Of a stretch of DNA of 34,139 bases, positions 8,612-16,158 are shown piece by piece (position 1 is the first letter of the stretch; each line of letters opens with the position of its first letter). Origin of the DNA: an uncultured Bacilli bacterium (GTDB lineage Bacteria > Bacillota_I > Bacilli_A > RF39 > UBA660); NCBI GenBank assembly GCA_947625535.1, contig CANQOR010000016.1, forward strand, positions 1-34,139, given 5' to 3'. A model generated the notes under the pieces. The model saw only the letters and a list, made by a program, of their open reading frames with translations, was not told the origin of the DNA and did not search any database. Both the position numbers and the translations under genes were made by a program.

Positions 8612-9934
8612 TCACCACCATTTACTTACTATATCCATATGCTTTTTAAAATCATTAAAATCTAATAATTCCCACGACCAATTATCTATATTAGCATATC
8701 CAGGTAGATTAATACGACCATTTTCATCTAATCCAATAATATCTTGTACCGGAAATATTACTAAACGAGCTTTACTTTTTAAAACATATTTAATTAAAGC
8801 ATAATTTATTTTGTTATCTTCACAACCTTGTTCTTTTAAAAATTCTTTTAATTTATCTTGTTTAATTTTAAATAATTCATTAAACCATCCAACTATCGTA
8901 TTATTATCATGATTACCAGTATAAAAAACCATATTATTTACATCATCATAATTATCTTTTTTATTTAATGGATCTAAAGTATATTGTAATATTTTCATTC
9001 TTGTAAAATTATATTTATCTCTTAAATCTTCTGTTTCTTTTCGTATATCTCCTAAATCTTCAACAATAAATCTATCCCACGTTGTAATTTTAAATAACTC
9101 ATCAAAAAATTTAGAACCTGGTCCTAACATATACCATCCATCTTTAGCTTGTTTATTAATTGGTATTTTATAATAAGTATCAAACGCCCTAAAATGATCT
9201 ATTCTAATAACATCATATTTACTCAAATATTCTTTATATCTATCTATTAAATACTTAAAATTATCATTTTCCATATAATTAAAATTATATAAAGGATGTC
9301 CCCATTTTTGACCATTCTCATTAAAATAATCTGGTGAAGCCCCTGAAACATATTTCATTTCACCATTTTCTAATTGATAACATTCTGGATTATTTTTTAC
9401 TTCGCAAGAATCAAAATCAGGGTATATTGGCATGTCCCCAATTAATTTGATCCCTTTCTTATGTGCATAACTTTTTAACTCATTCCATTGTTTATCTAAA
9501 ATATACTGTAAAAATAAATAATACTTTTCATCTTTATTTTCTTTATTACTCATATACTTAGCAAACATAACTATTTTTTCATTCTTAATAAATTCTTTAT
9601 ATTCATTATCTTCTTTAAAATTATTAAATGCTTCTAAATAATATTGTTCTTTATAATTATCATATACAATTCTATTTCTTTTATCTTTTTTTGATACTTT
9701 ATTTAAAAGACCCATGTCTTTTAATTTATCTAAGGAAATAAAATTTTTATTTAAAGCATAATAACTTATTGGTGAATAAGGACATACCCCACCCTCATTA
9801 ATAGGTAATATTTCCCAATATTTAACATTATAATATTTTAAAATATCAATAAATTCATAAGCTTCATAACCAAAATCTCCTATACCATATTTACTAGGTA
9901 AAGAAAATATTGGTAATAAAATTCCTACTTCCAT
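8612..9934 (-). CDS. malQ: 4-alpha-glucanotransferase (amylomaltase, GH77)
   Basis: 440 residues, somewhat shorter than the roughly 500 of typical MalQ, with the loss spread over loops rather than an end. It transfers maltooligosaccharide segments between alpha-1,4-glucans in the cytoplasm. GH77 catalytic residues are present: nucleophile Asp246 (RIDHFRA), acid/base Glu292 (VEDLG) and transition-state Asp343 (NHDN). The substrate-binding CPYSPISYYALN segment (51-62) and the C-terminal INLPG...NWSW motif are also present. It stops with TGA after WW. The RBS is modest (GGTGA). No other sugar-metabolism gene is nearby. It lies inside the accessory block between lepB and rbgA, so it may have been inserted with it. 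Confidence 0.95.
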   Translation of the reverse strand: MEVGILLPIFSLPSKYGIGDFGYEAYEFIDILKYYNVKYWEILPINEGGVCPYSPISYYALNKNFISLDKLKDMGLLNKVSKKDKRNRIVYDNYKEQYYLEAFNNFKEDNEYKEFIKNEKIVMFAKYMSNKENKDEKYYLFLQYILDKQWNELKSYAHKKGIKLIGDMPIYPDFDSCEVKNNPECYQLENGEMKYVSGASPDYFNENGQKWGHPLYNFNYMENDNFKYLIDRYKEYLSKYDVIRIDHFRAFDTYYKIPINKQAKDGWYMLGPGSKFFDELFKITTWDRFIVEDLGDIRKETEDLRDKYNFTRMKILQYTLDPLNKKDNYDDVNNMVFYTGNHDNNTIVGWFNELFKIKQDKLKEFLKEQGCEDNKINYALIKYVLKSKARLVIFPVQDIIGLDENGRINLPGYANIDNWSWELLDFNDFKKHMDIVSKWW

Positions 9935-9990
9935 ATCTTATTTCACCATCTTAATTTTATCATAATTAAAAATTCATATCTACCTTTAAC

Positions 9991-10013
9991 AAAAAAAACC
10001 TTTTACAGGTTTT
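9991..10013 (-). terminator. Intrinsic terminator of the nuclease gene
   Basis: A 7-bp stem (AAAACCT 9995-10001 with AGGTTTT 10007-10013) and a 5-nt loop are followed by a T run on the minus strand. It separates the lepB/nuclease transcript from malQ. Confidence 0.75.
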
Positions 10014-11362
10014 TAATCTTTATATTTATTATAAAACTTTTCTATTTTTTCTTTTAAGCCTTTATTTTTCTTTAATATTTCCTTATTCTTATAAATACAA
10101 ATTAATAATTTTAAAATATAACTTAACTCCTCTTTAGGAATCTTATTATCTTCTATAATATCTTTTTCAATATAAGATGAATATTGATAATAAATATCAC
10201 TTGCTAATAAAACTAATGGTTTAATAACCGGAATTTCATTTATTTTTACTTCTTTTATTAATTTATCCATTATATAGTTAAAACTTTGCATATAATCATA
10301 TATTAAATTACTATATGTCATTTCATAACATTCATAATATAATTGATCTAATAATTCTTGATGGGTTATTTGAATATATTTATTATTAATTAATTCTCCT
10401 CCATCAAGAACGTTATTATCATTCAAAGATAAATAAACATATATTTTTTGAACATCAGGATATTTCTTCTCTGTTTCTAAAAAATATCTTTCACATTGTC
10501 CACTACCTTCACAAGATTCTAATTTTGCTTCTAAAATTAATCTATAGCTACAATTATTTGATAAAGAAAAATCAATTGCAATATCAGGAATATTATTTTG
10601 ATTAATTCTACTTTGAGCTTCAATTTTACAATCAGTAACAACTACATTTTTACTTAAATTAAGTTTCCCACTTTTATCTTTTTTAGCAATTATTTTTAAA
10701 AATTTTAATAATGGTTCATAACTATTTTTATTATTAAAACCTAAAGCACTATTTTTATTTTTATCTAATAAAGTTGTTAAAAAATATGAATGAATATTTT
10801 CAAAATAATATAATCCTGTTAAATTTAATAAATTTTCCCCAACAAAATTTCTTTTAAAGAAATCTTGATATAATGGTGAGCTATAAAAAGCATCATTTAG
10901 TTTAAAAGGAATATTTAATCTATCTTGTAACATATCATACATATTATCTTTTAAAGATACTTTTTTAACTTGACCTGTGTAGTGTAACTCTTTAATCCAC
11001 TCTTCCCTAGTTTCATCTACTGACACATAATCATAAAATTCATCTAATGGTAGAGGTTTAAATGTTTTTATACTATTAATATCTAAAACATACATTTTGC
11101 AATAGGAAGATAATCTATTCTTTACTTTCGGCATTTCTTTACTTAAATCAACTTTACCTAAAGCTAATGCTTTTGCAACAATACATTTATCATATACAAA
11201 ATATAATTCTGCATCTAAATTAATTTCACTAAACATTGTTTTACAAATAAATAAACCTTGTAAATCTTCTTTTAAACTTTTTTCAAAATAATTAAGTTGT
11301 AAATCTTGAACACCCATATTATAGCTTTCTGATTTACTCATTTTTACAACAAAAGCATCCAT
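10013..11362 (-). CDS. PD-(D/E)XK nuclease superfamily protein (PDDEXK_4-like)
   Basis: 449 residues. The central part shows the PDDEXK_4 pattern: an ENIHSYFLTTLLD helix (188-200, compare E..HS..LAWLLD), then NNIPDIAID with Asp260, LILEAK with Glu278 and Lys280, and a downstream GQCERYF (Gln289, Arg292). These are the residues expected for a metal-dependent DNase. The N-terminal about 110 residues form a separate beta-rich domain (LYFVYDKCIVAKALALG) that vaguely recalls PUA/EVE/ASCH folds; that is a guess. The C-terminus is helical. Its start is 12 nt after lepB, with a CGGAG site, so it is cotranscribed with lepB. It could be a stand-alone defence nuclease or a modification-dependent one. 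No methylase partner is present. Confidence 0.75.
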   Translation of the reverse strand: MDAFVVKMSKSESYNMGVQDLQLNYFEKSLKEDLQGLFICKTMFSEINLDAELYFVYDKCIVAKALALGKVDLSKEMPKVKNRLSSYCKMYVLDINSIKTFKPLPLDEFYDYVSVDETREEWIKELHYTGQVKKVSLKDNMYDMLQDRLNIPFKLNDAFYSSPLYQDFFKRNFVGENLLNLTGLYYFENIHSYFLTTLLDKNKNSALGFNNKNSYEPLLKFLKIIAKKDKSGKLNLSKNVVVTDCKIEAQSRINQNNIPDIAIDFSLSNNCSYRLILEAKLESCEGSGQCERYFLETEKKYPDVQKIYVYLSLNDNNVLDGGELINNKYIQITHQELLDQLYYECYEMTYSNLIYDYMQSFNYIMDKLIKEVKINEIPVIKPLVLLASDIYYQYSSYIEKDIIEDNKIPKEELSYILKLLICIYKNKEILKKNKGLKEKIEKFYNKYKD

Positions 11363-11374
11363 ACTTCTACTCCG

Positions 11375-11920
11375 TTATTTTAAGTTCCCAATTCTATTAA
11401 ACGGAAATAAAACTAAACTAGTAGTTCCCTTTATTTGTTCCTTTTTAAATGTTCCTAGTTTTCTACTATCTAATGAATTTTCTCTATTATCACCCATTAC
11501 AAAGTATTCATCATCACCTAATTTAACTAATTCAAAATCAGATGTATTTCCTTTACTATAATCTTCTTCTTGTTTATGACCATTTACATATACAACACCA
11601 TCTTCACAAGAAATAGTTTCATTTGGCATTGCAATAACTCTTTTAATAATATCTTCCGTTCCAATATCAACTACAACGATATCAAAACGATCTATCTTAC
11701 CTTTTTTATTTAAAATCATTATTTCCCCACCATTTAATGTTGGTTGCATACTAGGTCCATTTACCATAATTGGTGTAAAAAAATAAGTTCTAATTACAAC
11801 AACTGCTACTAAAATAATTACATAAGGTAATAATTCTTTTAAAAACTTTATAAAAGTTTTAACATCATTTTCTTCTGTAGGAATTTTTTCTTCTTCCTCT
11901 ATTTTTTCTTCTTTACTCAT
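11375..11920 (-). CDS. lepB: Type I signal peptidase
   Basis: 181 residues, the compact Gram-positive SipS type. It removes signal peptides from exported proteins at the outer membrane face. An acidic cytoplasmic tail (1-20) precedes one membrane anchor (about 31-49). The catalytic Ser57 is in GPSMQPTL, the general-base Lys93 in IIKRVIA, and box E is GDNRENSLDSR near 142-152. Gene order rplS-lepB is common in Bacillota, normally followed by rbgA; here the nuclease, malQ and rhuM intervene. A TATAAT at 11972-11977 lies 17 bp from TTAATT in the rplS terminator loop and may be a weak promoter for lepB. Confidence 0.96.
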   Translation of the reverse strand: MSKEEKIEEEEKIPTEENDVKTFIKFLKELLPYVIILVAVVVIRTYFFTPIMVNGPSMQPTLNGGEIMILNKKGKIDRFDIVVVDIGTEDIIKRVIAMPNETISCEDGVVYVNGHKQEEDYSKGNTSDFELVKLGDDEYFVMGDNRENSLDSRKLGTFKKEQIKGTTSLVLFPFNRIGNLK

Positions 11921-11983
11921 TCATATCACCAATTACTATTCTATCATTTTTATTAATTACTTAAAAGACAAATTATAACCAAA

Positions 11984-12011
11984 AGAAAAGAAAGAATTAA
12001 TTTCTTTCTTT
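11984..12011 (-). terminator. Intrinsic terminator of rplS
   Basis: A perfect 10-bp repeat (AAAGAAAGAA 11987-11996 with TTCTTTCTTT 12002-12011) and a 5-nt loop are followed on the minus strand by a T/C-rich tail. It overlaps the rplS stop region. Confidence 0.75.
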
Positions 12012-12338
12012 TACTTTGTATTCTTTCTTCATTCCTTTTAAGAAGTTTAGTTTTGCTCTTCTTACAACACCCTTCTTAACTACAACTATTTTATCAATAG
12101 TTGGAGAGTTAACAGGGAATACTCTTGTTACACCAATACCATAAGATTTCTTACGTACTGAGAAAGTTTCAGAAACACTTCCACCTTTTTTAGCAACTAC
12201 AAGTCCTTCAAAAGCTTGGATTCTTTCTTTCTTACCTTCTTTTACCCATACGTCTACTCTAACAGTATCACCAACACGGAATTCAGGAATGTCTTTTCTT
12301 ACATGCTTCTCATTAATTTTGTCTACTAAATTAGCCAT
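11997..12338 (-). CDS. rplS: 50S ribosomal protein L19
   Basis: 113 residues, the normal length. L19 sits at the 30S-50S interface. Conserved stretches include the N-terminal RKDIPEFRVGDTVRV, the central RIQAFEGLVVAKKG, and SPTIDKIVVVKKGVVRRAKLNFL. The ATG at 12338 is preceded by AAAGGA. It is monocistronic or nearly so: its own promoter lies at 12425-12453, a structured leader at 12367-12416, and a hairpin terminator at the end. Separation from trmD by the terminator and promoter suggests higher and autonomously controlled expression. Confidence 0.99.
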   Translation of the reverse strand: MANLVDKINEKHVRKDIPEFRVGDTVRVDVWVKEGKKERIQAFEGLVVAKKGGSVSETFSVRKKSYGIGVTRVFPVNSPTIDKIVVVKKGVVRRAKLNFLKGMKKEYKVKERN

Positions 12339-12366
12339 TTTACAAACATCCTTTCCTACTATATTA

Positions 12367-12416
12367 CTTACCGGAAAATCATAAATAATTTATTCAGCGG
12401 ATTTTCTTCCTTGAAG
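12367..12416 (-). promoter_or_regulatory. Structured rplS leader, probable L19 autoregulatory leader
   Basis: The 5' UTR contains GAAAATC paired with GATTTTC (7 bp), an internal CGCTGA bulge and an apical ATAAA/TTTAT stem, plus an upstream CTTC-AAG-GAAG mini-hairpin. The conserved-looking segments ATCCGCTGA and CCGGTAAG flank the stem. Position and these segments resemble the Bacillota L19 leader (Rfam family L19_leader), in which excess L19 is thought to repress its own synthesis. The family match is from memory; the fold is read directly. Confidence 0.55.
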
Positions 12417-12424
12417 CACTTAAG

Positions 12425-12453
12425 ATTATAACAAAAAAAAGATATATTTGCAA
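12425..12453 (-). promoter_or_regulatory. rplS promoter embedded in the upstream terminator
   Basis: -35 TTGCAA (12448-12453), 17-bp spacer and -10 TATAAT (12425-12430). The -35 lies in the loop of the terminator of the preceding gene, and that terminator's T8 tract is the spacer. Confidence 0.75.
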
Positions 12454-12463
12454 CAACATATCT
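12433..12463 (-). terminator. Terminator of the rimM-trmD-coiled-coil unit
   Basis: A short 6-bp stem (AGATAT/ATATCT, 12458-12463 with 12440-12445) has a 12-nt loop and is followed by eight T on the minus strand. The stem is weak, so some readthrough into rplS is likely. Confidence 0.55.
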
Positions 12464-12477
12464 CATTTTTTTCAAAA

Positions 12478-12927
12478 TTAACGACTACGACCAATCGTTT
12501 TTTCTTCCATCTGCTCCAAATATAAAGCTTTTTGTTTAATTTTTACTTGTTTTAAACGCATTTCATTTTCAATTAAACGTAACTTTTTTAAAAACAATTG
12601 CTCTTTTTCATAGTTTAAGAATTTTTGGTATCGATTAAGTAATATTTCTCTAACTAATTCAACTTCATCTAAAACAATTTGTGCATCATCTTCAGATGCA
12701 TCTTCATCATTAATAACATGCATCGCCATGGCAACTACTTGTCTAAACAATTTATCAAATTTCATTGTTAATATTTTATCAATCATTACTTTATCAACAA
12801 TTTTAACTGCTTTTACTTTTATATAACTATCATTTTTACTACGTGGTTTAAATGTATAACCATCAACATCTTTAAAAGAAACAATACTTTCATCATGATG
12901 TTTTTTATTAATCAAGTAACTTGCCAT
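12478..12927 (-). CDS. Conserved-looking coiled-coil protein, function unknown
   Basis: 149 residues, hydrophilic, without membrane segments. The N-terminal about 45 residues look beta-rich (SFKDVDGYTFKPRS). Residues about 50-145 are almost all helix with heptad-like Leu/Ile/Val spacing and many Lys/Glu, consistent with a coiled coil. It starts at 12927 with a strong AGAAGGTGA site, 17 nt after trmD, and is clearly cotranscribed with rimM-trmD. That place between trmD and rplS suggests a link to translation or ribosome work, but no domain is recognised. Confidence 0.75.
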   Translation of the reverse strand: MASYLINKKHHDESIVSFKDVDGYTFKPRSKNDSYIKVKAVKIVDKVMIDKILTMKFDKLFRQVVAMAMHVINDEDASEDDAQIVLDEVELVREILLNRYQKFLNYEKEQLFLKKLRLIENEMRLKQVKIKQKALYLEQMEEKTIGRSR

Positions 12928-12944
12928 TTAATCACCTTCTTAAA

Positions 12945-13610
12945 CTACATTAAATCAGGACGACGCTCCCTTGTTTTCTTTATTCTTTCTTCTTCTCGCC
13001 ATGCTGCTATTTTAGCATGATCTCCACTAAGTAATACATCTGGTACTTTCATTCCCATAAATTCTTGTGGCTTAGTATATGTTGGATAATCTAATAATTT
13101 ATCATTAAATGATTCTGATACTAAACTAGAATCAGTAATAACTCCCTCAATTAATCTTATAATACTATCACTTACCACCATAGCTGGTAACTCTCCACCA
13201 GTTAAAACATAATCACCAATACTTATTTCCATATCACATAAAGTTCTAATTCTTTCATCAAAACCTTCATAATGACCACAAATAAATACTAAATGTTTTT
13301 CATCTTTTAACTTAACAGCCATCTCTTGTTTATATGGTATACCATCTGGTGTCATTAAAATAACTTTTGCTTCAGGATCATCTTTTTTAATATCCATTAA
13401 AGCATCGTAGATAGGTTCTATTCTTAAAACCATTCCTCCTCCTCCACCATATGGTGTATCATCAACTTGATTATTGGAAAAATGCGAATATTTTCTAAAA
13501 TCTACTATATTTATTATAACACTTTCTTTTAAAATAGCTCTTTTAATAATTGATTCATTTAAAAAACCTTCAAACATATTAGGAAATAAAGTTAATATAT
13601 CTATTCTCAT
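12945..13610 (-). CDS. trmD: tRNA (guanine-N1)-methyltransferase
   Basis: 221 residues, slightly shorter than the roughly 240 norm. It methylates G37 next to the anticodon using S-adenosylmethionine and prevents +1 frameshifting. It is a SPOUT knot enzyme. Visible motifs are MRIDILTLFPNMF at the N-terminus, the DDTPYGGGGGMV loop (about 52-63), HYEGFDERI, and the knot segment SIGDYVLTGGELPAM (about 131-145). The C-terminus (RRPDLM) is complete. Its ATG overlaps the rimM stop by 4 nt (ATGA), so translation is coupled. Confidence 0.98.
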   Translation of the reverse strand: MRIDILTLFPNMFEGFLNESIIKRAILKESVIINIVDFRKYSHFSNNQVDDTPYGGGGGMVLRIEPIYDALMDIKKDDPEAKVILMTPDGIPYKQEMAVKLKDEKHLVFICGHYEGFDERIRTLCDMEISIGDYVLTGGELPAMVVSDSIIRLIEGVITDSSLVSESFNDKLLDYPTYTKPQEFMGMKVPDVLLSGDHAKIAAWREEERIKKTRERRPDLM

Positions 13611-14104
13611 AAAATCAATCCCTTAGCATTTTCTACTTCTACCTTTTTTTCTTTAACATTAACCTTTTTTATAAAATGACTATTATTAGGAATATAAAAA
13701 TTCTTATCAGCTTCTATATATAGAAGAATGTTACTACCATTATACACGATATCACTTACTTTACCAAGTATCTCTCCATCCTCTATAACATCAAATCCAA
13801 TTAATTCTTCTAATATATATTCATCTTCTTTTAAATCAATATCTTTTTTATTTACATAAACATTCATTTTTAAATAATTTAAAACCTGATTAATATTATC
13901 ATAACCTACTAAAGTAACCATATCAAAATCTTTATGAACACGATAAGTATTAATAACTTCTTTAACATGTCCTTCTCCAATATATAAATTAAAACCTTTT
14001 TTAAAAACACGATCTTTCATTTCAAAATTACTACGTATTCTAAGTTCTCCTTTAATACCATGAGTTTGAACAATTTTACCAATTAAAATATACTCATTCA
14101 TCAT
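13607..14104 (-). CDS. rimM: 16S rRNA processing protein RimM
   Basis: 165 residues, the normal length. RimM assists maturation of the 30S head near S19. The N-terminal beta-barrel has the signature IGKIVQTHGIKGELRIRS; the C-terminal PRC-barrel carries EYILEELIGFDVI and YIPNNSHFIKKV. It is followed by trmD with an ATGA overlap and preceded by the SpoU methyltransferase gene with an 8-nt gap. The stop is TGA, one of several that show TGA is a true stop here. Confidence 0.96.
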   Translation of the reverse strand: MMNEYILIGKIVQTHGIKGELRIRSNFEMKDRVFKKGFNLYIGEGHVKEVINTYRVHKDFDMVTLVGYDNINQVLNYLKMNVYVNKKDIDLKEDEYILEELIGFDVIEDGEILGKVSDIVYNGSNILLYIEADKNFYIPNNSHFIKKVNVKEKKVEVENAKGLIL

Positions 14105-14112
14105 ATCACCTA

Positions 14113-14841
14113 CTATTTATTAAAACTAAATAATATTATACTAGTTGCAACTCCAACATTTAAACTTTCACAATCTTTATTCATAGGTATATATAAATAT
14201 TTATCACATAGATTTAATACTTCCTTACTTACTCCAGCTCCTTCATTACCCATTACAATAGCATATTTATCACTAGGAGTAATATCTTTAATCGAAGTAC
14301 CTCCATCTACTTTAGTTCCATAGATTATATAATCTTTATTTTTTAAATCATTAATTGCTTTTATAATATCATCTCTAATAATATTTATTTTAAATAACAT
14401 ACCTTCACTAGCTCTAATTACTTTGTCATTATAAACATCTACTGATTTATTAGATAAAATAATTGTATCTATATTAAAAGCAACACTACTACGAATAATC
14501 GTCCCTAGATTACCAGGGTCTTGAATATCATCTAATAGTAATACTTTATTACCTATTACTTTATTTTCTTCTTTTTTACAAACCCCAATTACTTTTTGAG
14601 GATTTAAAGTATTACTTAGTTTTTTAATAATATCATAAGTTACATAAGTAGTAGGTACATCAAACTTACCCTCATAATCTTCACTCATAATAACTTCTTT
14701 TAAAAGACCAACTCGGTAAGCTTCTAAAACTAAATGTTCACCTTCTACTAAAAATAAATTTTCACTATCACGAAATTTCTTTAATAATAACTTACTATAA
14801 TATTTAATTTTTTTATTATCTAATGAACTTATTACTTCCAA
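14113..14841 (-). CDS. SpoU-family 2'-O-ribose RNA methyltransferase (TrmH/RlmB-like)
   Basis: 242 residues. It is a SPOUT methyltransferase acting on a ribose 2'-OH of tRNA or rRNA. The three family motifs are clear: LDDIQDPGNLGTIIRS (about 103-118; Asn and Arg for SAM and RNA), IVMGNEGAGVS (about 194-204), and YIPMNKDCESLNVGVATSI (about 216-234). The N-terminal about 95 residues form the substrate-binding L30e-like domain (LVEGEHLVLEA). The start codon is TTG at 14841, directly after the TAA of the YgjP-like gene, with AAGGTGG a few bases upstream inside that gene; no ATG fits better. The exact RNA target is not fixed by sequence. Confidence 0.93.
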   Translation of the reverse strand: MEVISSLDNKKIKYYSKLLLKKFRDSENLFLVEGEHLVLEAYRVGLLKEVIMSEDYEGKFDVPTTYVTYDIIKKLSNTLNPQKVIGVCKKEENKVIGNKVLLLDDIQDPGNLGTIIRSSVAFNIDTIILSNKSVDVYNDKVIRASEGMLFKINIIRDDIIKAINDLKNKDYIIYGTKVDGGTSIKDITPSDKYAIVMGNEGAGVSKEVLNLCDKYLYIPMNKDCESLNVGVATSIILFSFNK

Positions 14842-15477
14842 TTATTCCACCTTCAATCTTTTTCTTGCTAATTTATAATAAGGATATCTCTTTTCTACTT
14901 GTTTCCAAAATTTAGCACTGTGGTTAGCTTCATAAAAATGACATAACTCATGAATAATAACATAATCTATTAAAGTAACATCTTTTTTTAATAATTCACT
15001 ATTTAAAGTAATTATTCTTTTAGTTACATTATTAACTCCCCATCTTGTTTTCATTTTTCTAATCCTTAAACTAAAACTAGGTATATTATTAAAATTATTA
15101 AGTATTAAATTAATTCTTTCAGTAAATATTTTTTTACATTCACTTTTATACCATTTATTTAACATCTTTTCATCTTTAACATAAATAGTATTATTTTCTA
15201 TCATAACTTCTTTTATTTTATCATCATTTACTATTATATAAGGTTCACCTAAATAATAAAATTGTTTATTAATCTCTTCTCTTTTAATAAAAAATTTATA
15301 CATTCTAAGCATTGATTTTTCATCTTTTTTTAATAATTTTATTATTTCTTTATTAGTAACTAAATAATTACATGTAACATATAAATTACCATCATCTTTA
15401 AATCTAAAATAAATATTTTTATTATTTTTTCTTATAACAATAACATTAATTTTATAATCTCCAAGTTGAATTTCCAC
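14842..15477 (-). CDS. YgjP-type zinc metallopeptidase domain protein
   Basis: 211 residues. The zinc motif is HELCH (His176, Glu177, His180), then NHSAKFW with His186 as third ligand. The upstream KMKTRWGVNN...ITLNSELL block (about 142-162) is the hallmark of the YgjP-like (formerly DUF45) family. Substrates are not known with confidence. It uses a GTG start at 15477 with AGGTGA at 7-nt spacing. A TGATACAAT extended -10 at 15497-15505 may be the promoter for the unit through trmD. The stop abuts the TTG start of the methyltransferase gene. Confidence 0.9.
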   Translation of the reverse strand: MEIQLGDYKINVIVIRKNNKNIYFRFKDDGNLYVTCNYLVTNKEIIKLLKKDEKSMLRMYKFFIKREEINKQFYYLGEPYIIVNDDKIKEVMIENNTIYVKDEKMLNKWYKSECKKIFTERINLILNNFNNIPSFSLRIRKMKTRWGVNNVTKRIITLNSELLKKDVTLIDYVIIHELCHFYEANHSAKFWKQVEKRYPYYKLARKRLKVE

Positions 15478-15496
15478 TAATAATCACCTAATTATA

Positions 15497-15505
15497 ATTG
15501 TATCA
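15497..15505 (-). promoter_or_regulatory. Possible extended -10 for the ygjP-spoU-rimM-trmD unit
   Basis: TGATACAAT on the minus strand about 20 bp upstream of the GTG start. No good -35 is seen. Confidence 0.4.
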
Positions 15506-15513
15506 TAATTTAC

Positions 15514-16065
15514 TTATTTTTTCTCCATTGATAAACTATACGAATCTTCATATGTATTTTTAAAAACAACTACTTTTCGATCATCTAAATCTTCATACCT
15601 AATTGGGTTTGCTATTTCTTCTACTTCTTCTAATGTAAAATTATCAGGTATTTGATAAGTTACTCCATCTTCACTAGGTACCCTAATTGGTTCATACATT
15701 TCATAAACATCTTGCATTCCATCATTCCATAAAACATTATCATAATTAACAGCATTCATATGAGGGAATGGTAAAACATGAGCATCATCATAGACAAAAG
15801 AATTACTTATTCTAACATAATCTACATCCATTTCTTCTAAAGCTTTTCTTAAATATTCTCCATCAAAATCTTTAATAGTATAACTACCACTTACTTTAGT
15901 TAAATCAACATAGTTTTCTGCCGTTAAAAAGTCTTCTAAATAACCTTTAACACGATTAACTTCCATTCTCTTAGATAAATGATACGTACCTATTCCTCCT
16001 CCAATAATACCAGCTATTAAAACACCTGCAATAAATTTTTTTCCTAATTTAAAATTTTTAACCAT
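15514..16065 (-). CDS. Small membrane-anchored or secreted protein, unknown
   Basis: 183 residues from the ATG at 16065, chosen because AGGTGG (16070-16075) sits 4-5 nt upstream. An ATG 24 bases further out would place that site inside the coding region. A Lys-rich start is followed by one Gly/Ile-rich hydrophobic segment (about 9-30), which is an uncleaved anchor or a signal peptide without a clear cleavage site. The rest is acidic and soluble, rich in Asp, Glu and Tyr. I recognise no domain. It ends just before the YgjP unit and no terminator is seen, so readthrough is possible. Confidence 0.75.
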   Translation of the reverse strand: MVKNFKLGKKFIAGVLIAGIIGGGIGTYHLSKRMEVNRVKGYLEDFLTAENYVDLTKVSGSYTIKDFDGEYLRKALEEMDVDYVRISNSFVYDDAHVLPFPHMNAVNYDNVLWNDGMQDVYEMYEPIRVPSEDGVTYQIPDNFTLEEVEEIANPIRYEDLDDRKVVVFKNTYEDSYSLSMEKK

Positions 16066-16126
16066 AAAACCACCTATAAACTTATTCATATTATATTTAA
16101 TAACATTTAAAAAAGCAAATTCTAAC

Positions 16127-16158
16127 CAAAAAAGAAGTATTAGAAATCTAATACTTCT
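16127..16158 (-). terminator. Intrinsic terminator of the ABC exporter gene
   Basis: A perfect 11-bp stem (16133-16143 with 16148-16158) and a 4-nt loop are followed by six T on the minus strand. Confidence 0.9.
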
